A stretch of DNA of 64,000 nt. Source: an uncultured Clostridia bacterium (GTDB taxonomy: Bacteria > Bacillota > Clostridia > UBA1381). The notes below the pieces were generated by a model, which saw nothing but the letters and a program-made list of their open reading frames with translations, searched no databases and was not told the origin of the DNA. This document shows, piece after piece, positions 27,105 through 34,960 of the stretch. The position numbers were made by a program, and so were the translations under genes. Every line of letters begins with the position of its first letter. Position 1 is the first letter of the stretch. The stretch spans positions 1 to 64,000 of the forward strand of contig CAKSFT010000009.1 in the NCBI GenBank assembly GCA_934454145.1, written 5' to 3'.

Positions 27105-27302
27105 TATATTTTTTATATTTTCCATATTTTATCGCACATTTAACAATTTTTGATTTTTAAAATTGCACAAAAAGTATATATTACATAACAATATTTTGGT
27201 ATATCAGGTTGATTTCCGCAAAATTTATCACCCGGCATATCGGCATAGTCACGTTTTTTTGAGGAATTTTTTTATTTTTACAACAAATTCAACATAAATA
27301 TC
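27105..27302. other. A/T-rich intergenic stretch between divergent rnr and secD promoters
   Basis: The gap from rnr to secD is 368 bases. Apart from the two promoters I see only A/T-rich DNA with no coding frame, RNA motif or repeat. Confidence 0.5.
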
Positions 27303-27331
27303 TTGACTAAACGGCAGAAAAGAGATATAAT
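27303..27331 (+). promoter_or_regulatory. sigma-A-type promoter of secD-secF
   Basis: TTGACT, 17 bases, TATAAT. A leader of about 75 bases separates it from secD. A short conserved attenuator or leader peptide was not recognised in it. Confidence 0.75.
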
Positions 27332-27412
27332 TAACAAGTATGTTATTTTATTGCAGAGGGCATGCCACAGATACCCTTTGCCGAAAATATTCTTTAGAAA
27401 GGAATGAAACAA

Positions 27413-28915
27413 ATGAAGAAAAAAAGCATTATTATTCTTGCTCTTATGATTATACTGTCTGTTCTCCTGAACTATTTCTCCTTCTTCGGGGTTACGTTCG
27501 GCGGATTCCATTATGACAGTCTTTTCGGCGACAGCCTTTTCGGCAAAAAGACCGAAGAATCAGCAGACGGGAATAAAACCGATGCAGAAAACTCATCAGA
27601 CGAAAATTCCGGAGAAACCGCAGCACCGGAAGACACAACAGGCACAGAAGGGGACACGGACTCCGAAAGTGCTGACAATGCCGCACAGGACAGCGGCGAT
27701 TCTGCGGACAAAACCGCAGAGCAGGACACCGGCAGAATCAGAAAAGGTATAGACTTAGCCGGCGGTTCTGTTATATCCTTTGAGGCTGACGAAACAACCT
27801 TCCCCGAAGGGAAGTCAAGCGCAACCGAAGAGGACATGGACATTGTTGAAGCAATCTTCAACACACGTCTTAACTCGGCAGGTTATACAGAGGCAAGAAT
27901 CAGCAGAGGCGATCTTGGTCAGATTACTGTTGAAATCCCATCTGTATTTGAAACAGACGAAGCAGCAAGCCTTTTGGGTTCTGCTGCCGTGCTGACATTT
28001 GTAAACGCCTCGGGCGAAACAGTGTTAAACGGCGAGGACGTAAAGGACGCACAGTACAAATACGGCCCTGTTTCGGCAAACGGCTCTTCCGAGCCTTATG
28101 TAGAGCTGACGCTCACATCTGATGCCGTTTCCAAATTTGCGGATGCGACAAGGGCGGCGGCAGCGGCAGGCGACGGCAACAACTTCATCGCAATCATGAT
28201 GGACAACAACGTTGTTTCCGCACCGCGCGTAAGCAGTGAAATCAATTCCGAAACATGTATCATCTCGGGAAGCTTCACAACCGAGTCTGCACGTGAACTT
28301 GCAAACCAGATAAAATCCGGCGCACTGCCTTTCAGCATGAAGATTATATCTCAGGATACAATCGGTGCGGAGCTCGGCCAGGACGCCCTGCCGACATCTC
28401 TTATTGCGGCAGGAATAGGCATACTTCTGGTTATGCTGTTTATGATTATCATTTACAGAATCCCGGGGCTTATCGCAGACCTGGCGCTTTCATTGTACAT
28501 CGGGCTCATGGCTCTCGTTCTTGGCTTGTTCAGAGTAAACTTAAGCCTTTCGGGAATCGCCGGTATCGTGCTCTCCATCGGTATGGCGGTCGATGCAAAC
28601 GTAATTATATTTGAAAGAATGAAGGAAGAATTAAACCTTGGGAAAACCATTAAAGCTTCTGTGGAATCCGGCTTTAAAAAGGCTTTCTCGGCGATTCTTG
28701 ACTCAAACATAACAACAATCATAACATGCGTTGTCCTCTACCTCTCCGGTATAGGCACCATCAGAGGTTTCGCGGTTACACTGGGAATGGGTGTTGTGGT
28801 AAGTATGTTTACTGCCATTGTCATCACAAAATTCCTTTTGAAACAGGTTGTAAACTTAAACATCAAAAACCGCGGTCTGTTTTATAAGGCAAAGAAGAAG
28901 GAGGCGGCAGAATAA
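27413..28915 (+). CDS. secD: protein translocase subunit SecD
   Basis: SecD is part of the SecDF complex that uses the proton gradient to help pull proteins through SecYEG (500 aa). One N-terminal membrane segment (IIILALMIILSVLL) comes first, then the conserved KGIDLAGGSVISFE, an extracytoplasmic P1 region, and five C-terminal segments with GIAGIVLSIGMAVDANVIIF. Unusually, about 65 residues of acidic low-complexity sequence (Glu, Asp, Ser, Thr, Ala) lie between the first membrane segment and P1. The ATG at 27413 has AAAGGA nine bases before it. The ATG three codons earlier is too close. Stop and secF start overlap as TAATG. Confidence 0.95.
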   Translation: MKKKSIIILALMIILSVLLNYFSFFGVTFGGFHYDSLFGDSLFGKKTEESADGNKTDAENSSDENSGETAAPEDTTGTEGDTDSESADNAAQDSGDSADKTAEQDTGRIRKGIDLAGGSVISFEADETTFPEGKSSATEEDMDIVEAIFNTRLNSAGYTEARISRGDLGQITVEIPSVFETDEAASLLGSAAVLTFVNASGETVLNGEDVKDAQYKYGPVSANGSSEPYVELTLTSDAVSKFADATRAAAAAGDGNNFIAIMMDNNVVSAPRVSSEINSETCIISGSFTTESARELANQIKSGALPFSMKIISQDTIGAELGQDALPTSLIAAGIGILLVMLFMIIIYRIPGLIADLALSLYIGLMALVLGLFRVNLSLSGIAGIVLSIGMAVDANVIIFERMKEELNLGKTIKASVESGFKKAFSAILDSNITTIITCVVLYLSGIGTIRGFAVTLGMGVVVSMFTAIVITKFLLKQVVNLNIKNRGLFYKAKKKEAAE

Positions 28916-29808
28916 TGAAAGCATTCGATATAGTGAAAAATAAAGTTAAATTTTTGATTATACCTGCTGTTATAGTTCTTCTCGGGATTATTATGTACTT
29001 TGTTAACAGCGGCTTCAACTATGACATTGAATTTATGGGCGGTATCAAAATGCAGATTGCGTGGGACAACCCCGCATCTACAGAAGAAGTCAAGGCATAT
29101 CTTGAGGAAAACACCCAAATCAAGCCGTTGGTTGTGCAGACCACAAACACAGGCATAAGCATAAAAACAAAAGCAGGCGAAGAGTCAAACAAAGACAAAA
29201 TCTTCTCTGCTTTGCAGGAAAAATATTCCCTTGCAGACGACGCTCTGCAATCTGTAAGCTCCGCTTCGGCAAGCTTCGGAAACCAGGTGCAGAGAAAAGC
29301 ATTCCTTTTCACTGCAATAGCAATCCTTTGCATACTCATCTATATTGCAATAAGATTTGAATGGCGTTCTGCAATCATGGCAGTCATCGCACTCATCGTC
29401 AGCATACTTGTGATGATGTCGGTTTATGCAATATTCTACACACCGCTCAACACAACGTTTATCGCAGCGATGCTCACCGTGGTGGGATACTCCATAAACA
29501 ACACAATCGTTGTTTTTGACCGTATCCGTGAAAACATGAAACGTCTGAACACAAAGCGCGGAATCACCGTTTCAATGCTTGTAAACGAAAGTATCCACGA
29601 AAGTTATGGCAGAACACTCAACACCACAATCACAACGCTCATCACAATCGTTCTGTTGTACTTCATCGGCGTTTCCTCGGTCAAGGAATTTGCATTCCCT
29701 CTGATTGTTGGGATAATCGCCGGCGCTTACAGCTCAATCTTTATTGCAAGTCCTTTCTGGGCAAGCTGGAAAGAAGCTGAAACAGAATCAAAAAGATCAA
29801 AGAAATAA
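28915..29808 (+). CDS. secF: protein translocase subunit SecF
   Basis: Partner of SecD (297 aa). The N-terminal membrane segment is followed by NYDIEFMGGIKMQIAW, a short extracytoplasmic domain, and five C-terminal segments with TPLNTTFIAAMLTVVGYSIN and VVFDRIRENM, the RND-type core. It is translated by coupling with secD through a one-base overlap, and GGAGG lies in the secD end. Confidence 0.96.
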   Translation: MKAFDIVKNKVKFLIIPAVIVLLGIIMYFVNSGFNYDIEFMGGIKMQIAWDNPASTEEVKAYLEENTQIKPLVVQTTNTGISIKTKAGEESNKDKIFSALQEKYSLADDALQSVSSASASFGNQVQRKAFLFTAIAILCILIYIAIRFEWRSAIMAVIALIVSILVMMSVYAIFYTPLNTTFIAAMLTVVGYSINNTIVVFDRIRENMKRLNTKRGITVSMLVNESIHESYGRTLNTTITTLITIVLLYFIGVSSVKEFAFPLIVGIIAGAYSSIFIASPFWASWKEAETESKRSKK

Positions 29809-29821
29809 TTTTTGATGATTA

Positions 29822-29872
29822 TAAAGGCTGTTTAAAAAGTCGATTGACTGTTTAAACAGCCTTTACTTTTTT
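29822..29872 (+). terminator. terminator after secF
   Basis: The stem AAAGGCTGTTTA.../...TAAACAGCCTTT encloses AGTCGATTGACT and is followed by a T-run. It belongs to a family of alike terminators in this window. Confidence 0.85.
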
Positions 29873-29900
29873 ACATCCCCTTTTTTTGATAAATTTTCAG

Positions 29901-29930
29901 GTAATTGTAAAATGTAAATTTTACAATTAC
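29901..29930. repeat. short palindromic element (GGGTAATYGTAA family), copy 2
   Basis: The perfect 13 bp arms GTAATTGTAAAAT and ATTTTACAATTAC are separated by GTAA. The sequence matches the ends of the elements at 5260, 39531 and 56875. Only a 7 bp flanking repeat (ATAAATT, 29889 and 29937) is seen, which could be chance in this A/T-rich gap. Confidence 0.5.
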
Positions 29931-29960
29931 GTATTAATAAATTCTTAAGAAATTCAATAG

Positions 29961-29988
29961 TTGTTTTTTAATAAACCTATGTTATAAT
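29961..29988 (+). promoter_or_regulatory. sigma-A-type promoter of the two-component system
   Basis: TTGTTT, 16 bases, TATAAT. The leader of about 65 bases that follows is gene-free. Confidence 0.5.
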
Positions 29989-30057
29989 ATAGTTAAAACA
30001 AAGGTCTTTGTCGGGGGCGATACCCTCAAATTAAAGGGAAAGGAAATATCTTAATCT

Positions 30058-30753
30058 ATGGAAAAGCTAAACGTACTCATCGCAGACGATGACAAAGAAA
30101 TCGTTGAGAGCACCGCCATCTTTTTAAATGGCGAGGGTTTTAATGTATTCAAAGCCTCAAACGGCATACAAGCGCTTGATATTGCCATGGAAAACGAAAT
30201 CCACTTGATTCTTCTGGACATCATGATGCCCGATTTGGACGGCATCTCCACATTGATGAAGCTGCGGGAAAAGAAAAATATCCCCGTAATCATGGTGTCC
30301 GCAAAGAGCCAGGACTCGGACAAAATCCTGGGGCTTACCGCCGGTGCGGACGACTATATCACAAAGCCGTTCAACCCGTCAGAACTCGTCGCGAGGGTCA
30401 AATCTCAGCTCAGACGCTACACAGTCCTGGGTTCTATGGAAAAGAAAGAGAACGTCATCACAAACGGCGGTCTTGAAATCGATACAAAATCAAAAACGGT
30501 GTCCGTTGACGGGGAAGAAATCAAGCTCACCAAAATAGAATACAAAATCGTGGAACTTTTGATGAAAAATATCGGCACAGTGTTCAGCAATGACGAAATT
30601 TATAAAATGGTGTGGAACGAAGACAGCTTTATCACCGACAACACAATTGCTGTACATATACGCCACATACGCGAAAAAATCGAAATAAACCCCAAAGAAC
30701 CGAAGTATCTCCAGGTTGTATGGGGAATCGGCTACAAAATAGCCGAAGTGTGA
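30058..30753 (+). CDS. OmpR/PhoB-family response regulator
   Basis: This is a 231 aa two-component transcription regulator. The receiver domain (1-120) has the acidic pocket DDD at 10-12, phospho-acceptor Asp54 in LLDIMMPD, the Thr/Ser switch in MVSAK and the Lys in TKPF. The C-terminal winged helix (about 130-231) has LTKIEYKIVELLMKN and VHIRHIREKIE. The overall sequence is close to VanR-like regulators. The histidine kinase gene follows 16 bp later. The signal and targets cannot be told from the sequence. Confidence 0.92.
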   Translation: MEKLNVLIADDDKEIVESTAIFLNGEGFNVFKASNGIQALDIAMENEIHLILLDIMMPDLDGISTLMKLREKKNIPVIMVSAKSQDSDKILGLTAGADDYITKPFNPSELVARVKSQLRRYTVLGSMEKKENVITNGGLEIDTKSKTVSVDGEEIKLTKIEYKIVELLMKNIGTVFSNDEIYKMVWNEDSFITDNTIAVHIRHIREKIEINPKEPKYLQVVWGIGYKIAEV

Positions 30754-30769
30754 AGAGAGGAAGGATATT

Positions 30770-32731
30770 ATGAAAAAATTTATTTATTCGCCTGCCGTAA
30801 AAACCACGGCATGCGCCCTGCTTTTGCTGACAGCTTTTATAGGGCTTTTCCGTTTTGCGGAGCTTGCCCCAAAGTTTAACAGACTCAACAACATCAGCAT
30901 AGACGAAACGTCAATCCACAGCGATATTTATGAAACCTTTGGGTATATATTCAATCAGATAAATCTGTATTCCGCACAGTCGGGCACAGCCGCCGGGACA
31001 CAGCCGGCATATGATGACGATGGGGAAATTCATAGCTTTAGTTTCAACTTTAAAGGCATAACAAACTTTGAATATTATGCAGAAGCAAACGGCAGAGTAA
31101 TAACCAACCTCAGTGACGAACAAAAGCCCTCTGTCATAAGCATGCTTGAATCCCCCGGGAACAGAAATGACAGAGTTTTTAATTCTTATCTTGAAAACAA
31201 GGGTGTGATTCTGGAACAGACAAACGGGAATCTTTCTATATATCACAATTATGAATACGGTTATTATTTTCAGACTCTCCCCAAATGTAACTTCAGGATA
31301 TGCGTAAAGCCCACCCAGACATATCTGGCAGAATACAACCAGACAATAAACGACAGCAAGGCAGAGTACAGAACAGTTATGTCTGATTTGCAGCGTGAAC
31401 TTTGCAGACTTGTCATATATATTATCATCGCCGGAATCCTGTCGCTGTACTTGTGCTGGGTTTGCGGCAGAAGCACAGATGACGACTCTGTGCATATGCT
31501 CCTCATAGACAGGGTTTATGCAGAAATTCTTTTCATCATAGGGATAACAATATTTATCGTTTGCGGTTTGTCCATGGCAGGGTTGGTATACTATCAGATT
31601 GGAGAACAATACACCTTCTATTCATTGCTGTTTGCCCTCATCGGCACAACAGGCGGCGGCGTGCTTTTTGCGATATTGCTGTCATACCTCAGGAACCTCA
31701 AAAACCATACATTTATAAAGCGTTCCTTTGTCCTGCACGCGGCGACGTGGCTGTGGAAAAACGCAAAAAAAGTATTGTCCGTAAAAAGCAGCAGACTTGC
31801 CGCCGCGGCAATCCTTTTGTACTGCTTGCTGATGATAATTTTTGCAAGCTTTACACCGTTTGCAATTTTGATCTCTGCGGCAATGATTTTTCTTGTACTG
31901 AAAACCCTTGTTGGCTTTGACTCGCTGAAAAAGGGTATATCGGAACTTGGCAGCGGCAACACCTCATACAAAATAAACAGCCTGGAAAAAGGCATACTCG
32001 GCGACCTCTGCCGTGATGTCGACAATCTCGGTGACGGCATGACAGCGGCAGTGGAAAACCAGCTTGCCGCCGAAAGAATGAAGTCACAGCTGATAACAAA
32101 TGTGTCACACGACCTGAAAACGCCGCTGACTTCAATCATAAATTATACAGAACTTCTGAAGGACATGGAGCTCACCCCTGCCGAGGCAAATGATTATGTA
32201 AAAATAATAGAAAGCAAATCCATGAAACTCAAGACCCTCACCTCGGACTTGTTTGACATTTCAAAGGTACAAAGCGGAAATGAGTCGCTGAACCTGGAAG
32301 ACATTGACCTCGGGCTTTTGATAACCCAATCCCTGGGCGAGCTTGACGAAGAAATTGCGGAATCTGGGCTTGAATTTAACACACATTTATGCGAGAACTG
32401 CATTATATCGGGCGACGGCGCAAAGCTTTCACGCGTATTTGAGAATATTTTGGTGAACGCAGTAAAGTATTCCATGAAAAATACCCGTGTATATGTGATT
32501 CTGGCAAAAAATGCCGACTCTGTAACGTGCGAAGTAAAAAACATCTCGGCATATCCTCTTGATTTTGACGAAGAGGAAATCACCGAAAGATTTGTCCGCG
32601 GCGACGCGTCGCGTTCCACTGAGGGGAACGGACTGGGGCTTGCCATAGCAAAAAGCTACATAGAAGCCATGGGCGGCGAACTAAAGGTGATAACCGACGG
32701 CGATTTGTTTAAAGTGGTGATTAAATTTTAA
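30770..32731 (+). CDS. sensor histidine kinase
   Basis: This 653 aa membrane kinase is the partner of the preceding regulator. An N-terminal membrane segment (about 10-28) is followed by an extracytoplasmic region to about 210, then several hydrophobic segments near 215-235, 250-275, 285-310 and 340-375. HisKA has the phospho-acceptor His447 in NVSHDLKTPLTS. The HATPase domain has the N box FENILVNAVKYS and the G box GNGLGLAIAKSYIEAMGG. The layout with many membrane helices before HisKA resembles VanS-like relatives of Clostridia. The long extracytoplasmic part shows no domain I recognise. AGGAAGG precedes the start. Confidence 0.9.
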   Translation: MKKFIYSPAVKTTACALLLLTAFIGLFRFAELAPKFNRLNNISIDETSIHSDIYETFGYIFNQINLYSAQSGTAAGTQPAYDDDGEIHSFSFNFKGITNFEYYAEANGRVITNLSDEQKPSVISMLESPGNRNDRVFNSYLENKGVILEQTNGNLSIYHNYEYGYYFQTLPKCNFRICVKPTQTYLAEYNQTINDSKAEYRTVMSDLQRELCRLVIYIIIAGILSLYLCWVCGRSTDDDSVHMLLIDRVYAEILFIIGITIFIVCGLSMAGLVYYQIGEQYTFYSLLFALIGTTGGGVLFAILLSYLRNLKNHTFIKRSFVLHAATWLWKNAKKVLSVKSSRLAAAAILLYCLLMIIFASFTPFAILISAAMIFLVLKTLVGFDSLKKGISELGSGNTSYKINSLEKGILGDLCRDVDNLGDGMTAAVENQLAAERMKSQLITNVSHDLKTPLTSIINYTELLKDMELTPAEANDYVKIIESKSMKLKTLTSDLFDISKVQSGNESLNLEDIDLGLLITQSLGELDEEIAESGLEFNTHLCENCIISGDGAKLSRVFENILVNAVKYSMKNTRVYVILAKNADSVTCEVKNISAYPLDFDEEEITERFVRGDASRSTEGNGLGLAIAKSYIEAMGGELKVITDGDLFKVVIKF

Positions 32732-32782
32732 AAAAAGCGGGGCTGTAAAAAATCAATTGATTTTTTACAGCCCCGCTTTTTT
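32731..32782. terminator. bidirectional terminator, perfect 52 bp palindrome
   Basis: The sequence reads the same on both strands, with core GCGGGGCTGT and centre TCAATTGA, six A and six T at the ends. It begins at the last base of the kinase stop codon and serves both the kinase and, from the other side, the pyrophosphatase gene. Confidence 0.9.
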
Positions 32783-32867
32783 AAGGGCGGATAACTCCCA
32801 AGAAAAATCATATTTTCCGTGATATGCACTTTTCTTGCATCCCGGAATCTTTAAACATCACCTTTTT

Positions 32868-33398
32868 TCAGCAAAAACAATCCTTATACCTGTTTATGCT
32901 TTTTTGGATTATATCTTTTGCAACCTCCCGTCCCAAGACTTCGCTCACGACGGTTTCTTTCCCTTCCAGTGATTTATAAACTTTAAAGAAATGCGATATT
33001 TCATCAAAGGTATGCTCCGGCAATTGTGAAATATCCGTATACGGCGTCAATGACGGGTCATTAAAGGGAATCGCAATGATTTTTTCGTCCTCCTGCTCGT
33101 TGTCAATCATCTTTATGACGCCGATAGGATAGCATTTGACGAGTGTCATCGGGACAATGGACTCCTGGCAAAGCACCAAAACATCAAGCGGGTCGTTGTC
33201 CGCGGCATATGTGCGCGGTATAAATCCATAATTTGCCGGATAATGTGTGGACGTATAAAGCACGCGGTCCAAAAACAGCATGCCCGTTTCTTTGTCCATC
33301 TCATATTTGTTTTTTCCGCCTTTCGGGATTTCGATACACGCGGCAAAAGACTCCGGTGAAATTCTCTTGGGATTGATATCATGCCATATGTTTGTCAT
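32868..33398 (-). CDS. ppa: inorganic pyrophosphatase (family I)
   Basis: Hydrolyses pyrophosphate to drive biosynthesis (176 aa). IEIPKGGKNKYE, YPANYGFIPRTY and the metal-binding ADNDPLDVLVL are present, and DNEQEDEKI carries the second acidic motif. The ATG at 33398 lies nine bases after GAAAGGA. The frame is open seven codons further. Most Clostridia use a membrane or family II pyrophosphatase, so a family I enzyme is worth noting but not unique. Confidence 0.93.
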   Translation of the reverse strand: MTNIWHDINPKRISPESFAACIEIPKGGKNKYEMDKETGMLFLDRVLYTSTHYPANYGFIPRTYAADNDPLDVLVLCQESIVPMTLVKCYPIGVIKMIDNEQEDEKIIAIPFNDPSLTPYTDISQLPEHTFDEISHFFKVYKSLEGKETVVSEVLGREVAKDIIQKSINRYKDCFC

Positions 33399-33444
33399 CT
33401 GAAACATTCCTTTCTGCAAAAATTCTAAAAACGATTTTTATTAT

Positions 33445-33473
33445 ATTTTATCACAGAAAGTCCGTTTTGTAAA
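33445..33473 (-). promoter_or_regulatory. sigma-A-type promoter of ppa
   Basis: On the minus strand: TTTACA, 17 bases, TAAAAT. It lies between the spoVAE stop and ppa, so ppa is transcribed separately from the sporulation genes. Confidence 0.6.
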
Positions 33474-33497
33474 TCCCGATTTTACTTTTTTATAAAA

Positions 33498-33857
33498 TCA
33501 GTCCGTCTTTGCTTTTGGTTTGAAAAACACAGCCGCAAGCAGCCCAAAAAGAATTGCCGCTGTTATGCCTGCCGCGGCGGCGGTCAGCCCTCCCGTGAAA
33601 ATCCCCATAAATCCGTCTTTTGAAACAGCCTTTTCCACACCCTTTGCAAGGTTATAGCCAAACCCCGTCAGGGGCACCGTTGCGCCGGCTCCGGCAAATT
33701 CCACCAGCCTTTCATACCAGCCGAATGTCTGCAAAACCACCCCCAAAACCACATATGCCACCAAAATCCGCGCCGGCGTCAGCTTTGTCTTGTCAATAAA
33801 AATCTGACCTATTGCACAAAGTATTCCACCGACAACAAAAGCTTTTACATAATCCAT
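33498..33857 (-). CDS. spoVAE: stage V sporulation protein AE
   Basis: This 119 aa membrane protein has about three to four hydrophobic segments. It is needed with SpoVAC and SpoVAD for dipicolinic acid uptake into the forespore and its release at germination. FVVGGILCAIGQIFIDKTKL and GFGYNLAKGVEKAV are characteristic of the SpoVAE/SpoVAEb family. The start follows GGGAGG, 32 bp after spoVAD. Confidence 0.92.
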   Translation of the reverse strand: MDYVKAFVVGGILCAIGQIFIDKTKLTPARILVAYVVLGVVLQTFGWYERLVEFAGAGATVPLTGFGYNLAKGVEKAVSKDGFMGIFTGGLTAAAAGITAAILFGLLAAVFFKPKAKTD

Positions 33858-33889
33858 ATTCTGTTCCTCCCGACAAAATTATCCGCGCC

Positions 33890-34882
33890 TCAATCGGCGC
33901 TTATCTCCACCGCATGAGCAATAACCGGTATGCTTTCTCCCTGCTGTATAATTGTTGCATTCATCAGCGCACCCGTCGCGACAAGCAGAATCCGCCTGAG
34001 CTTTCCACGTTTAAGTTTCTTAAAGATATGGCCGCAAAAAACACTTGCACAGCAGCCGCAGCCGCTCCCCCCGGCATGCACATCTTCTTTTTCAAAATCA
34101 TAAATCAATTTGCCGCAGTCCTCGTGCTTTGAATAAATATCAATTCCTGATTTGTTCAGCAAATCACACAATATATCAGAGCCGATTACACCCAAATCCC
34201 CGGTATAGATTTTGTCATACCTTGATTCGTCCACCCCAAAATCCTTGAAATGTGCCGTTATAGTGTCGGCGGCGGCAGGCGCCATCGCTGCGCCCATGTT
34301 GTTCAGGTCGGAAATACCCATGTCAATTATTTTGCCCGGTGTTGCCGATTCTATCCTGACCGTGTCTTTTTGGTCGGTCAGCACTGCACAGCCGCCGCCC
34401 GTCACAGTCCACTGCGCCGAGGGCGGCCTTTGTCCGCCATAATCCAGTGGAAAACGGAACTGCTTTTCGGCAGAACAGAAATGGCTTGACGTTGCGCACA
34501 CCACATTGTGGGCAAATCCTCCCGAAACGGCCATCGCACCGATTATCATACTTTCTGCCATTGTGGAACACGCCCCATACACTCCCAAAAACGGTATCTG
34601 CAAATCCCTCATGGCATAGTGCGAGCTGACACACTGGTTCAGCAAATCGCCGCCAAGGGCATAATCAATATCGGCGCTTTGCATTCCGGCATTTTTCAAA
34701 GCCTGCACCACCGCTTCTTTCTGGATTTTGCTTTCTGCTTTCTCCCATGATTTTTCCCCAAAATAATCATTTTCCAAAACCACGTCAAATTCCCGGTTCA
34801 ACGGGCTTTTTCCTTCCTTTACGCCCACAACCGAGCCGGTGTTCTTTATAAAAACCTCTTTTTCAAAACGTATCGACTGCAT
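33890..34882 (-). CDS. spoVAD: stage V sporulation protein AD
   Basis: This 330 aa protein has a thiolase/ketoacyl-synthase-like fold. The B. subtilis counterpart binds dipicolinic acid. VFIKNTGSVVGVKEGKSPL, GVYGACSTMAES (position of the thiolase Cys) and SSHFCSAEKQFRFPL match the family, as does GGSGCGCCASVF near the end. The ATG at 34882 has CGGAGGA. An upstream frame extension of 20 codons would cover the sigma-G promoter and is rejected. It is followed by spoVAE, but spoVAC is not next to it. Confidence 0.94.
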   Translation of the reverse strand: MQSIRFEKEVFIKNTGSVVGVKEGKSPLNREFDVVLENDYFGEKSWEKAESKIQKEAVVQALKNAGMQSADIDYALGGDLLNQCVSSHYAMRDLQIPFLGVYGACSTMAESMIIGAMAVSGGFAHNVVCATSSHFCSAEKQFRFPLDYGGQRPPSAQWTVTGGGCAVLTDQKDTVRIESATPGKIIDMGISDLNNMGAAMAPAAADTITAHFKDFGVDESRYDKIYTGDLGVIGSDILCDLLNKSGIDIYSKHEDCGKLIYDFEKEDVHAGGSGCGCCASVFCGHIFKKLKRGKLRRILLVATGALMNATIIQQGESIPVIAHAVEISAD

Positions 34883-34930
34883 TTTATCCTCCGTTCTGCC
34901 GCAACTTTTTGCCGTGCCGTTTTTTTTTAG

Positions 34931-34960
34931 TATTATGTGCAAATGCCAAAAAGATATTCA
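34931..34960 (-). promoter_or_regulatory. sigma-G (forespore) promoter candidate for spoVAD-spoVAE
   Basis: On the minus strand: TGAATA (containing GAATA), 17 bases, CATAATA. This fits the published sigma-G pattern GHATR and CATnHTA. It lies about 50 bases upstream of spoVAD. The -35 element includes the lonB stop codon at 34958-34960. Confidence 0.65.
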
